Assembly (NCBI GenBank): GCA_964386925.1
Contig: CAYLUU010000057.1
Coordinates: 1-15,257, forward strand
DNA from: CAG-791 sp964386925
GTDB lineage: Bacteria; Bacillota; Clostridia; Lachnospirales; Lachnospiraceae
Length of the DNA: 15,257 nt
Direction of reading: 5' to 3'
Both the position numbers and the translations under genes were made by a program. The notes under the pieces were generated by a model, which saw only the letters and a list, made by a program, of their open reading frames with translations, had not been told where the DNA came from and did no database searches. Below, piece by piece: positions 6,150 to 13,737 of the stretch (its first letter is position 1; each line of letters starts with the position of its first letter).

Positions 6150-6164
6150 AAGAGGAGGACAATT

Positions 6165-7055
6165 ATGAAGAAAAAGGTTCTGGCAGCAGTTTTGGTTGGA
6201 ATGATGGCAGCAGGAGCATTGGCTGGCTGCAGCAAGGCAGAGGATACTGCAGAAGAGGCAGCATCGGAGACTACAGAAACCGCAGAAGAGGCGTCAACAG
6301 AAGCTGAGACGGAGGCAGCGGAAGAGACCGCTGCAGAGGACAGCGATGTTGCATATATTCAGGAGAAGGGAACCTTGATTGTCGGCATCACAGACTTTGA
6401 GCCGATGGATTATAAGGATGCTGACGGCAACTGGATTGGCTTTGACGCAGATATGGCGTCCAAGGTCGCAGAGGATCTGGGTGTTGATGTCGAGTTCGTT
6501 GAGATCGACTGGGATAACAAGATCCTGGAGCTGAAGAACAAGAGCATTGACGTGGTATGGAACGGCATGACGCTCACAGACGAGGTTACCTCTTCGATGG
6601 AGTGCACCAATGCATATTGCAATAACGCACAGGTGGTAGTTCTTCCTGCGGACAAAGCAGACGAATATCCGGATGCAGAGAGCATGGCGGCTCTGGCCTT
6701 TGCGGTAGAGGCGGGCTCTGCCGGTGAGCAGGCTGCCGAGGAGAATGGCTTTGACTACACGGCATTGACCTCTCAGGCAGATACGCTGATGGAAGTTTCG
6801 GCAGGAACGTCGGATGCCAGCATCATTGACCTTCTGATGGCAGGTGCCATGATCGGTGAGGGAACGGATTATCCGAACCTGACACACACCCTCGAGCTGA
6901 CCACAGAAGAGTACGGTGTTGGATGCAGACAGGGATCTGACCTTGCAGCTTACATCAACGATGAGTTCAAGAAGCTCTACGAGGATGGCACCATGCAGGA
7001 GATCGCTGAGAAGTACGGCGTTCAGGATGCACTGGTGGATCAGACACAGGAATAA
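6165..7055 (+). CDS. Amino-acid ABC transporter substrate-binding lipoprotein (SBP family 3)
   Basis: A 296-residue protein with a lipoprotein signal peptide: MKKK, a hydrophobic core, and lipobox LAGC with lipidated Cys22. Residues 24-60 form a Glu/Ala/Thr-rich, low-complexity linker, longer and more acidic than usual, that would tether the domain to the membrane. The binding domain starts at the TLIVGITDFEPMDYKD region and contains GNWIGFDADMA and KNKSIDVVWNGMTLTDEV, characteristic of periplasmic-binding-protein family 3 (PF00497) for polar amino acids. AGAGGAGG lies 6 nt before the ATG. The permease and ATPase genes follow, separated by a stem-loop that should favour extra expression of this subunit. 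The ligand (glutamine, cystine, arginine or other) is not determinable. Confidence 0.93.
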   Translation: MKKKVLAAVLVGMMAAGALAGCSKAEDTAEEAASETTETAEEASTEAETEAAEETAAEDSDVAYIQEKGTLIVGITDFEPMDYKDADGNWIGFDADMASKVAEDLGVDVEFVEIDWDNKILELKNKSIDVVWNGMTLTDEVTSSMECTNAYCNNAQVVVLPADKADEYPDAESMAALAFAVEAGSAGEQAAEENGFDYTALTSQADTLMEVSAGTSDASIIDLLMAGAMIGEGTDYPNLTHTLELTTEEYGVGCRQGSDLAAYINDEFKKLYEDGTMQEIAEKYGVQDALVDQTQE

Positions 7056-7097
7056 GAAGGCAGTACATTGAGTAATTGCCCCGTTTTTGAGATATAT

Positions 7098-7134
7098 GCA
7101 AGACCGGATGTGATGTCCGGCCTTGCTTTGCGTT
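7098..7134 (+). terminator. Intercistronic stem-loop, partial terminator
   Basis: GCAAG-A-CCGGA (7098-7108) pairs with TCCGG-C-CTTGC (7116-7126) with one A-C mismatch and a 7-nt loop, followed by TTTGCGTTT. The weak tail suggests partial termination or 3'-end protection of the lipoprotein message, giving more binding protein than permease. Confidence 0.6.
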
Positions 7135-7162
7135 TAAGGAATGAGATCGGAGGACGATCGGG

Positions 7163-7819
7163 ATGTTTTGGGAAGTAACGTTATCACTTTTGGAAGGCTT
7201 TGGCGGGACACTGAAGCTGTTTCTTTTGACGCTTGTTTTCTCCCTTCCGCTGGGACTGTTCATCAGTCTCGGCTCGATGAGCAGAGTGAAGATCCTGCAA
7301 TATCCGATCAAGTTCATCATCTGGGTCATCCGCGGCACGCCCCTTTTGCTGCAGCTGCTGGTGATCTACTATGGCCCCGGCATTGTGCTGGGCAACAACT
7401 GGTGGGGCTCCGGCAGCAATGGGCGGTTCATTGCGGCATTGGTCGCGTTCGTGATCAATTATGCGTGCTATTTTTCGGAAATTTACCGCGGCGGAATCCA
7501 GTCGGTACCGGTGGGCCAGTACGAGGCCGGACAGGTGCTGGGACTGACAAAGGGACAGATCTTCCGCAAAATCGTGCTGCTGCAGGTCATCAAAAGGATT
7601 GTTCCGCCGATGGCAAATGAAATCATTACGCTTGTAAAGGATACCTCCCTGGCTCGCGTCATTGCGGTGTATGAGATCATCTGGAACGGTCAGTCCTTCA
7701 TTAAGAGTGCGGGCATCATCTGGCCGCTGTTCTATACCGGTGTGTTCTATCTGCTCTTCTCGGGACTGTTGACCGTTCTGTTCGACCGGATTGAGAAGAA
7801 GCTGAACTTCTTTCGGTAA
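7163..7819 (+). CDS. Amino-acid ABC transporter permease (HisM/GlnP type)
   Basis: A 218-residue inner-membrane permease, normal size for the His/Glu/Gln/Arg family. The N-terminal GFGGTLKLFLLTLVFSLPLG matches the TIGR01726-type start of polar amino-acid permeases. RGTPLLLQL (about 58-66) is strongly conserved in the group. The cytoplasmic EAA loop, EIYRGGIQSVPVGQYEAG followed by QVLGLTKGQIFRKIVLLQ, contacts the ATPase. About five membrane segments are visible. A GGAGG lies upstream of the ATG. Only one permease gene is present, so a homodimeric channel is expected. Confidence 0.93.
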   Translation: MFWEVTLSLLEGFGGTLKLFLLTLVFSLPLGLFISLGSMSRVKILQYPIKFIIWVIRGTPLLLQLLVIYYGPGIVLGNNWWGSGSNGRFIAALVAFVINYACYFSEIYRGGIQSVPVGQYEAGQVLGLTKGQIFRKIVLLQVIKRIVPPMANEIITLVKDTSLARVIAVYEIIWNGQSFIKSAGIIWPLFYTGVFYLLFSGLLTVLFDRIEKKLNFFR

Positions 7820-7934
7820 AGCGGTTACCTGCTGAGGTTTCAATGCTGCCAGGGGCAAAGGCCCGAAGCTCCGATGGGACACGCTCTGGTGTGAAATTCT
7901 GACTCTGGCACCTTAACATGTGTGAGGAATGCAA

Positions 7935-8708
7935 ATGTCTATTCTGGAAGTACAACATCTGAAAAAACAATTCGGCAACACGGAAGTGCTGAAGGATATC
8001 TCCTTTACCATGGAGGAAGGAACGGCACTCTCTATTATCGGGTCATCCGGCTCGGGCAAAACAACTCTGCTGCGCTGCCTGAATTTCCTGGAAACGCCGA
8101 ACGAGGGGACCATCACGGTCCGCGGAGAGACCTTACTCGATGCGAAGCTTCATGAGAAGGTCAGTGATGAGCAGATTCGCAGGAAACGCCTGCATTTCGG
8201 CATGGTGTTCCAGTCCTTCAATCTGTTCCCACAGTACACAGCCCTGGAAAATATCATGCTGGCGCCCAGACTTCTTGCTAAAGAGCAAAGCGAAAAGGAG
8301 GAGTCAGAGGAGCAGATCCGGGCTCGTGCTGAGTCGCTTCTGGAGCAGATGGGACTGTCCAACCGTATGGACAATTATCCGCATCAGCTCTCCGGCGGCC
8401 AGCAGCAGCGTGTGGCCATTGCCAGAGCGCTGGCGCTGCAGCCGGATATTCTCTGCTTTGACGAGCCGACGTCTGCACTGGATCCGGAATTGACCGGAGA
8501 GGTTCTGAAGGTTATCCGCGGACTTGCTAAGAAGCGTACCACCATGATCATCGTGACTCATGAGATGGAATTTGCCAGAGACGTGTCCGATCACGTCATC
8601 TTCATGGATGACGGACGGATTGCGGAGCAGGGAACACCGAAGGAGCTCTTCGAGAATCCGAAGGAGGAACGGACCAGACAGTTCCTTGCAAGGTATCAGG
8701 AAAGGTGA
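7935..8708 (+). CDS. Amino-acid ABC transporter ATP-binding protein (GlnQ type)
   Basis: A 257-residue ATPase with all ABC motifs: Walker A GSSGSGKTT (36-44), Q-loop in MVFQSFNLFPQYTALEN, signature LSGGQQQRVAIARAL, Walker B ILCFDEPTSALDPEL and the switch His in VTHEMEFARDV. The DHVIFMDDGRIAEQGTP ending is typical of polar amino-acid transport ATPases (HisP/GlnQ). The ATG at 7935 is preferred to the in-frame ATG at 7929 because GTGAGGA (7922-7928) then has a normal spacing. It sits 115 bp after the permease, and that spacer has no gene. It supplies energy for the importer encoded upstream. Confidence 0.94.
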   Translation: MSILEVQHLKKQFGNTEVLKDISFTMEEGTALSIIGSSGSGKTTLLRCLNFLETPNEGTITVRGETLLDAKLHEKVSDEQIRRKRLHFGMVFQSFNLFPQYTALENIMLAPRLLAKEQSEKEESEEQIRARAESLLEQMGLSNRMDNYPHQLSGGQQQRVAIARALALQPDILCFDEPTSALDPELTGEVLKVIRGLAKKRTTMIIVTHEMEFARDVSDHVIFMDDGRIAEQGTPKELFENPKEERTRQFLARYQER

Positions 8709-8750
8709 TTTCGGAAGAAAGAACCTGTGCCATGAGCAGTATGAATGGGG

Positions 8751-8756
8751 TATACT
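8751..8756 (+). promoter_or_regulatory. Possible -10 element for the glucokinase gene
   Basis: TATACT lies 42 nt after the ATPase stop and about 70 nt before the glucokinase ATG. No convincing -35 hexamer is found 16-18 nt upstream, so this is weak. No clear terminator separates the two genes. Confidence 0.3.
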
Positions 8757-8828
8757 GAACTACGAATGGTTTGCGTGATGCTGTCGACGGATGTCGATTG
8801 GCGGACAATATACGGAGGGAAAAGGGGT

Positions 8829-9773
8829 ATGGCAAAATACGCATTTGGAATTGATGTAGGCGGAACCACCATCAAGCACGGATTGTTTGATGCCGAGAAG
8901 GAAGAGCTCCTGGAGAGCTGGGAGATTCCTACCAGAACGGAAGAAAATGGGCGCTTCATTCTGGAAGACATCGCAGCATCGGTAAAGGCGAAGATGGAAG
9001 AGAAGAAGCTGACCGCAGCAGATGTCGTCGGTCTTGGCATCGGTGTTCCCGGACCGGTTCTGAACAGCGGAATTGTAAATCAGGCCGTGAACCTGCATTG
9101 GGGGGTGCTGGATGTAGCCAATATCCTTTCCGGTCTTCTGGACGGTATGAATGTGAAGGTAGGAAATGATGCGAACGTAGCAGCTCTCGGCGAGCAGTGG
9201 AAGGGCGGCGGACAGGGCTACCAGAACGTCGTTATGGTAACGCTCGGAACCGGTGTCGGCGGCGGCATCATTCTGGACGGAAAGATTCTTCCCGGATCCC
9301 ACGGTGCCGGCGGCGAGATCGGCCATATGAAGGTGGAAGATCACGAGACGGATGCCTGCAACTGCGGCAAGTGCGGATGCCTTGAGCAGTACGCGTCGGC
9401 CAGCGGTATCGTTCGCGTGACGAGAAAGGCATTTGCCAAGAACAAGAAGGCAACCCTTTTGAAGGATGATGACAAGCTCAGCGCAAAGAAGATATTTGAT
9501 GCAGCCAAGAGCGGCGATGAATTCGCACTGGCGGCGGTAGAAGTCTTTGGCAAGAAGCTGGGTGAAGCACTGGCACAGATTGCGGCAGTGGTGGATCCTG
9601 AGGCTGTTGTTATCGGAGGCGGCGTTTCCAGAGCAGGCTCCATCATTCTGGAAGTGACAGAGAAATATTACGCACCGGCAGCCTTCCATGCCTGCCGTAC
9701 CACAGTATTCAAGCTGGCAGAGCTGGGAAATGATGCCGGAATGTACGGAGCTGTGCGGATGATCCTGCAGTAG
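8829..9773 (+). CDS. glcK: ROK-family glucokinase
   Basis: A 314-residue sugar kinase expected to phosphorylate glucose with ATP in the cytoplasm. It has the N-terminal phosphate-binding DVGGTTIK (9-16), the GNDANVAALGE motif with catalytic Asp114, TLGTGVGGGII (138-148), and the ROK signature with zinc site EIGHMKV (163-169, His166) and CNCGKCGCLE (177-186, Cys177, Cys179, Cys182 or Cys184 as ligands). Length and motif order match bacterial ROK glucokinases; other ROK sugars (N-acetylmannosamine, fructose) are less likely but not excluded. The ATG at 8829 is chosen because GGAGGGAAAAGGGG precedes it. An upstream in-frame ATG at 8745 would place the family start 28 residues inside. A terminator follows, so the gene probably ends its transcript. 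Confidence 0.9.
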   Translation: MAKYAFGIDVGGTTIKHGLFDAEKEELLESWEIPTRTEENGRFILEDIAASVKAKMEEKKLTAADVVGLGIGVPGPVLNSGIVNQAVNLHWGVLDVANILSGLLDGMNVKVGNDANVAALGEQWKGGGQGYQNVVMVTLGTGVGGGIILDGKILPGSHGAGGEIGHMKVEDHETDACNCGKCGCLEQYASASGIVRVTRKAFAKNKKATLLKDDDKLSAKKIFDAAKSGDEFALAAVEVFGKKLGEALAQIAAVVDPEAVVIGGGVSRAGSIILEVTEKYYAPAAFHACRTTVFKLAELGNDAGMYGAVRMILQ

Positions 9774-9796
9774 TACAGTGATTTTCAATGAAAACA

Positions 9797-9840
9797 GAGG
9801 GGACCAGGCAAAGGATTGCCGGGTTCCCTCTTCTGCTTTA
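9797..9840 (+). terminator. Intrinsic terminator after the glucokinase
   Basis: GAGGGGACCAGGC (9797-9809) pairs with GCCGGGTTCCCTC (9818-9830) over 13 positions with one G-U and one mismatch, and an 8-nt loop. TTCTGCTTTAT follows. Confidence 0.75.
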
Positions 9841-9879
9841 TGATGGAGAGCAACAAACAGACAAAAGAGGTCTGACAGT

Positions 9880-11805
9880 ATGTGCGGAATTGCGGGAATT
9901 ATTAATATCGGAAATGCAAATGCAGGGGCCGTGTCTGCCATGCCGGATCAGCGGGAGAACATGCAGCGAATGCGGGATCGCATGCTGCACCGCGGGCCGG
10001 ACGGCGGCGGAACCTGGGTGTCACCGGACGGCATCTGCACGCTGGGACATCAGCGGCTGTCTATCCTTGATTTGTCGGCAAACGGTGCGCAGCCGATGCT
10101 GTCGCACTCCGGCAGGACGGTCATTGTTTACAACGGCGAGATTTATAACCATGCAGCTGTCCGGCGTCAGTTGGAGCAGGATCTGCAGGCGAAGGGAAGC
10201 CGACTGGAGCTGAAGAGTACCTGTGATACCGAGGTTCTGCAGGAGGCAATCGAGTTCTACGGAATGGAGAAGGCACTTACCCTGTGCAAGGGGATGTTCG
10301 CCATCGCCTGTTATGATATCGAGAATCGTACCTTGACGCTGGCAAGGGACCGTGTTGGAGAAAAGCCGCTGTATTACGGCTGGGTCGATGCGGAATTTGT
10401 CTTCTCCTCCGACCTTGGCAGTATCCGCAGCATCCGCGGATTCTCGAATGCCATCAATACGGATGTGCTGGATTTGTATCTGGAACACGGCGTGATTCCT
10501 GCGCCGTATACGATCTATCAGAACATCTGGAAGCTGGAACCGGGAACCATTCTGACGCTCCGTTTTCCGTTCGGGGAAGAGGAGAAGTCGCAGAAAACCT
10601 ATTGGTCGATGACGGACGCGGCTGTCCGCGGACAGAAGAATCTATTCAAGGGGAGCCGTAGAGAGGCTGCAGATGAACTGGAACGTCTCCTTCGCGGCTC
10701 GATCCGGGATCAGATGGTGGCGGATGTGCCGCTCGGGGCCTTTCTGTCAGCCGGCATTGATTCGAGTACCATCGTATCGCTGATGCAGCAGGAGAACGCC
10801 GGCCGCAATGTGAAGACCTTCACGATCGGTATGGAAGATCCGGCCTACAACGAGGCGGCTTATGCCGGGCAGATTGCGGCGCACCTTGGCACAGAGCATA
10901 CTGAAATGACAATCACGGAGGAGGATGCTAAGGCGGTAATTCCGCTCCTGCCTTCGATGTTCGCAGAGCCATTTGCGGATTCCTCACAGATTCCGACTTA
11001 CCTTGTCAGCAAGCTGACCCGGGAACATGTGACCGTCTCCTTGTCAGGAGATGCCGGCGATGAGCTATTCTGTGGCTACTACGACTACCCGGGAACAGCC
11101 AGAAAGTGGGGCAAAATAAAGAACATTCCCTACCAGCTGCGGCGAACCGCAGGGACAGTGCTGGAGCATAGTCCGCTGGCTGCGAAGGAGATGATCCGCA
11201 TCAAGAGTCAGATCCTGCAGGCGGGGAGCCCGGAAGAGGTGTACCGAATCTCCTTTGAGACAGATCCGCTGCTGAAGAAAATCTCACTTCATCACGGAAA
11301 TCTGCCGTATGCCTATACAGAAACGGGAGAGGATGTCACTGGGGAGGTTTGTCATGATGTCATGCTGATGGATCTGCGGATGTATCATCCGGATGACATT
11401 CTGGTAAAGGTGGACCGCACGGCAATGGCGGTTTCGCTGGAGACGAGAGTGCCTTTCCTGGACAAGGATGTGGTGGAATTTGCTTGGACACTTCCCCTGG
11501 AGTATCTGCGGGAAGGTGACACCGGCAAATTAGTGCTGCGAGATGTTCTGTACCGATATGTTCCGAAGGAAATCATGGATCGTCCGAAAAAAGGCTTCTC
11601 TATTCCGATCAAAAAATGGCTGCGGGATGATCCGCAGCTGCGCAGCTGGGCAGAGGACCTGCTGGCAGAAGACAAGCTGCGCAGTCAGGGACTTCTGGAT
11701 CCGGAGGTTGTCCGCCGGATCTGGAATGACTTCACGGAGAAGGGAATCTGGAGAATACAGATCTGGTACATTCTGATGCTGCAGGCGTGGTACGAGGGTG
11801 AATAC
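9880..11805 (+). CDS. asnB: Glutamine-hydrolysing asparagine synthetase (3' end lost in gap)
   Basis: 642 codons are visible before the gap. The N-terminal Ntn-type glutaminase domain begins with the catalytic Cys after Met (MCGIAGI), and has GHQRLSILDLSANGAQPM and YNGEIYNH. The C-terminal synthetase domain has the ATP-pyrophosphatase loop LSAGIDSS (289-296; Ala replaces the usual second Gly of SGGxDS), LSGDAGDELFCGY and the LETRVPFLD region. It converts aspartate, glutamine and ATP to asparagine. The sequence WYILMLQAWYEGEY just before the gap is the usual extreme C-terminal motif, so only a few residues are missing. The frame that continues after the N run (about 16 residues to a stop at 11952) should not be trusted as part of this protein. 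AGAGG lies 9 nt before the ATG; the preceding terminator suggests its own promoter. Confidence 0.92.
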
Positions 11806-11905
11806 NNNNNNNNNNNNNNNNNNNNNNNNNNNNNNNNNNNNNNNNNNNNNNNNNNNNNNNNNNNNNNNNNNNNNNNNNNNNNNNNNNNNNNNNNNNNNNN
11901 NNNNN
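11806..11905. other. Assembly gap of exactly 100 N
   Basis: A second run of exactly 100 N, again a conventional gap of unknown length. It removes the stop codon of the asparagine synthetase and possibly the promoter of the infC operon. The following 11906-12127 contains no gene I can support; it has a short AGAGC/GCTCT hairpin (about 11933-11945) and is probably the infC leader. Confidence 0.9.
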
Positions 11906-12127
11906 GTCTGAGTAAATCAGATGACAAGAAGCAGAGCGAGGCTCTCACCTGATCGGCCCGGTTACGGCGCTGACAGAGTTCATGAAGAACACGAATCAGC
12001 AGACAGATGCTGCAGGCATAATTGCTATGAGCATCGATAACTGCATTGTGACGGAAATCCTGTGAGACGGGTAAGATGGCTGGCATAGTCATGTTTTGCA
12101 TGGAATTCATTAAATCGTGTATTGTGG

Positions 12128-12166
12128 ACTGACGGTGGGAACTCTGCCGTCAGTTTTCTTTTTCTC
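12128..12166 (+). terminator. Attenuator-like terminator just before infC
   Basis: ACTGACGG (12128-12135) pairs perfectly with CCGTCAGT (12147-12154) around an 11-nt loop, followed by TTTCTTTTTC. It ends immediately before the infC ribosome-binding site, so full termination would silence the operon. In other Bacillota, infC-rpmI-rplT carries an L20-binding leader ending in such a terminator. The same arrangement is inferred here, but the L20-binding part itself was not identified. Confidence 0.75.
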
Positions 12167-12168
12167 AG

Positions 12169-12185
12169 AGGAGGGAAAAGCAATT
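12169..12185 (+). promoter_or_regulatory. infC ribosome-binding site with AUU start codon
   Basis: AGGAGGG (12169-12175) is followed by AAAAGCA and ATT (12183-12185). No ATG or GTG in frame lies at a usable distance; the only upstream in-frame ATG (12117) is before the terminator hairpin. Confidence 0.85.
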
Positions 12186-12728
12186 AATAACAATAATTTT
12201 AACCGAAGACAGCAGCGCAGACCGGAGACGCCCATCAATGAGCAGATCCGTGACAGAGAGGTCCGCGTGATCGGAGCGGACGGCGAGCAGCTGGGCGTGA
12301 TGCCCACAGAGGATGCCAGGAGAATGGCCCGCGAGGCAGAGCTGGATCTGGTGCTCATCGCAGCCACCGCACAGCCGCCGGTATGCCGGATCATTGATTA
12401 CGGCAAGTTCAAATATGAGAAGCTTCGCAAGGAAAAGGAAGCGAAAAAGAAGCAGCATGTGGTTGAGATCAAAGAGATTCGTATGTCTCCCAACATCGAC
12501 CAGAACGATCTGAACACCAAGGTCGGCGCTGCAAGAAAGTTCCTCGAGCGCGGCGATCGCGTGAAGGTAACCCTTCGTTTCCGCGGCCGTGAGATGGCTC
12601 ATATGAATGACAGCATTCACATCCTGACGGATTTTGCCAACGCACTGGTAGACATTGCAGTGGTGGACAAGGCACCGAAGGTGGAAGGAAGATCCATGTC
12701 TCTGTTCCTGGTACAGAAGAAGGGCTGA
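12183..12728 (+). CDS. infC: Translation initiation factor IF-3
   Basis: 181 residues if initiated at the AUU at 12183, matching the usual 170-185. IF-3 binds the 30S subunit, checks the start codon and initiator tRNA, and blocks 50S joining. N-domain motif INEQIRDREVRVIGADGEQL (21-40) and the Lys/Glu-rich inter-domain helix (KYEKLRKEKEAKKKQ) are followed by the C-domain with EIRMSPNIDQNDL and VTLRFRGREMAH, all diagnostic. The N-terminal Asn-run NNNNFNRRQQRR is common in Bacillota IF-3. The AUU start matches the well-known infC autoregulation: IF-3 itself disfavours non-canonical start codons, so its own translation falls when it is abundant. The ribosomal proteins L35 and L20 follow. Confidence 0.95.
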   Translation: MNNNNFNRRQQRRPETPINEQIRDREVRVIGADGEQLGVMPTEDARRMAREAELDLVLIAATAQPPVCRIIDYGKFKYEKLRKEKEAKKKQHVVEIKEIRMSPNIDQNDLNTKVGAARKFLERGDRVKVTLRFRGREMAHMNDSIHILTDFANALVDIAVVDKAPKVEGRSMSLFLVQKKG

Positions 12729-12899
12729 GCCCATTCTAGCAGGACAGGAACTGAGTTGGATGATGATGGTTCAGGAGTTCGCTGAAATCATGACGGAGCA
12801 GAGAAACTTCTGCAGGAGTCACGGACGAACAGAGTGTTCATGAACTGTGATCAGGATAGAACAGACCGGTTGATACCGGATCAGAAGGAGGAATTGGTT

Positions 12900-13097
12900 A
12901 TGCCCAGAATGAAAACAAACAGATCCGCTGCAAAGCGCTTCAAGGTTAGCGGAAATGGTAAGTTGATCCGCAGCAAGGCTTACAAGCGTCACATCCTTAC
13001 CAAGAAGACCACGAAGAGAAAGAGAAACCTTCGTCAGCCCGCAGTTACGGATGCAACGAACGTAAAGAACATGAAGAAGATCATGCCTTACCTTTAA
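12900..13097 (+). CDS. rpmI: 50S ribosomal protein L35 (bL35)
   Basis: 65 residues, standard length, very basic, beginning MPRMKTNRSAAKRFKVSGNG and containing KAYKRHILTKKTTKRKRNLR. It binds 23S rRNA in the large subunit. GAAGGAGGAA lies 5-8 nt before the ATG at 12900; the in-frame upstream ATG at 12834 lacks such a site. The gap from infC is 171 bp, long for this operon. It holds small palindromes (GTTCATGAAC at 12836-12845, CCGGTTGATACCGG near 12866) but no gene, and could carry a translational control site. Confidence 0.97.
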   Translation: MPRMKTNRSAAKRFKVSGNGKLIRSKAYKRHILTKKTTKRKRNLRQPAVTDATNVKNMKKIMPYL

Positions 13098-13137
13098 TTC
13101 AGGTGCATGACAGGAAGTTTGATGGAGGAAATCGAAA

Positions 13138-13491
13138 ATGGCAAGAATTAAGGGTGGCTTGAACGCCAAGAAGAAGCACAATAGAGTTCTGAAGCTCGCA
13201 AAGGGCTACAGAGAGGCTAGATCCAGCCATTACAGAGTAGCTAAGCAGTCTGTAATGCGTGCACAGAATTCTGCATTCGAGGGCAGAAAGCTTCGCAAGA
13301 GAGATATGAGATCTCTCTGGATCGCACGTATCAATGCAGCAGCTCGTATCAATGGCCTTTCCTACAGCCAGATGATGCACGGCCTGAAGGTTGCAGGTGT
13401 TGATATCAACCGCAAGATGCTGGCAGAGATGGCTGTTAACGATGCAGCTGGATTTGCAGCACTGGCTGAGGTTGCTAAGAAGAACGCATAA
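13138..13491 (+). CDS. rplT: 50S ribosomal protein L20 (bL20)
   Basis: 117 residues, standard length. The N-terminal basic extension ARIKGGLNAKKKHNRVLKLA and KGYREARSSHYRVAKQ match L20, as do RKLRKRDMRSLWIARINAAA and NRKMLAEMAVND. It assembles early on 23S rRNA and in other bacteria represses its own operon through the mRNA leader. TGGAGGAAA precedes the ATG. It sits 40 bp after rpmI and is closed by a strong terminator. Confidence 0.98.
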   Translation: MARIKGGLNAKKKHNRVLKLAKGYREARSSHYRVAKQSVMRAQNSAFEGRKLRKRDMRSLWIARINAAARINGLSYSQMMHGLKVAGVDINRKMLAEMAVNDAAGFAALAEVAKKNA

Positions 13492-13532
13492 TTGCGGTCG
13501 GCAGCCGATATACAGATTGGCATGAAAAGATG

Positions 13533-13577
13533 AAACGGACAGATCACGATGTGATCTGCCCGTTTCTTTATATTCTT
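13533..13577 (+). terminator. Intrinsic terminator of the infC-rpmI-rplT operon
   Basis: AAACGG-A-CAGATCAC (13533-13547) pairs with GTGATCTG-C-CCGTTT (13551-13565): 14 bp with one A-C mismatch and a 3-nt GAT loop, followed by CTTTATATTCTTTT. Confidence 0.92.
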
Positions 13578-13603
13578 TTAATTTTCTTTTTGAGGTCGTT
13601 TCA

Positions 13604-13631
13604 TTGCAATTAATGAAGGGGGAAATACAAT
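13604..13631 (+). promoter_or_regulatory. Promoter of the zinc-ribbon / DUF5685 unit
   Basis: TTGCAA (13604-13609), a 16-nt spacer and TACAAT (13626-13631), in an AT-rich stretch right after the rplT terminator. The start would fall near 13638, so the hairpin array that follows would be transcribed as a 5' leader of about 240 nt. Confidence 0.6.
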
Positions 13632-13649
13632 GTAATTATTGGTTTAGCA

Positions 13650-13709
13650 CCTGCTGATTTCAACATGAGCCGGCTGCTTGCAGACGAGGTCATGATTGAA
13701 ATCGGCAGG
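13650..13709 (+). repeat. Leader hairpin 1 (60 nt, 14-bp base stem)
   Basis: CCTGCTGATTTCAA (13650-13663) pairs with TTGAAATCGGCAGG (13696-13709) with one G-U. Inside, CATGA-CC pairs with GGTCATG (one bulged G) and CTGC with GCAG. No U-tail follows. Confidence 0.75.
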
Positions 13710-13737
13710 TGGCCAAGCTCCGAAGGAGCTCTGGCCA
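13710..13737 (+). repeat. Leader hairpin 2 (GAA loop)
   Basis: TGGCCA (13710-13715) and AGCTCC (13716-13721) pair with GGAGCT (13725-13730) and TGGCCA (13732-13737), with bulged C13731 and a GAA loop. It abuts hairpin 1. Confidence 0.7.

Noticed and set aside
7820..7934. CCGAAG and CTCTGGCA blocks between permease and ATPase, faintly like a second glycine aptamer
   Set aside because: The diagnostic CTCAGGCAAAAGGAC block is absent and the pieces do not fall in the right order.
8760..9941. 393-codon open frame on the minus strand opposite the glucokinase
   Set aside because: It is the antisense of a gene with clear ROK motifs, has no family motif or ribosome-binding site, and is His/Cys/Leu-rich as expected for a shadow frame.
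11906..11952. Continuation of the asparagine synthetase frame after the N run
   Set aside because: Gap length is unknown, so the frame is arbitrary; the family C-terminal motif is already reached before the gap.
12827..12839. GAAC-N5-GTTC resembling a Gram-positive LexA box
   Set aside because: The LexA consensus spacing is 4, not 5, and the location between infC and rpmI does not suit SOS control.
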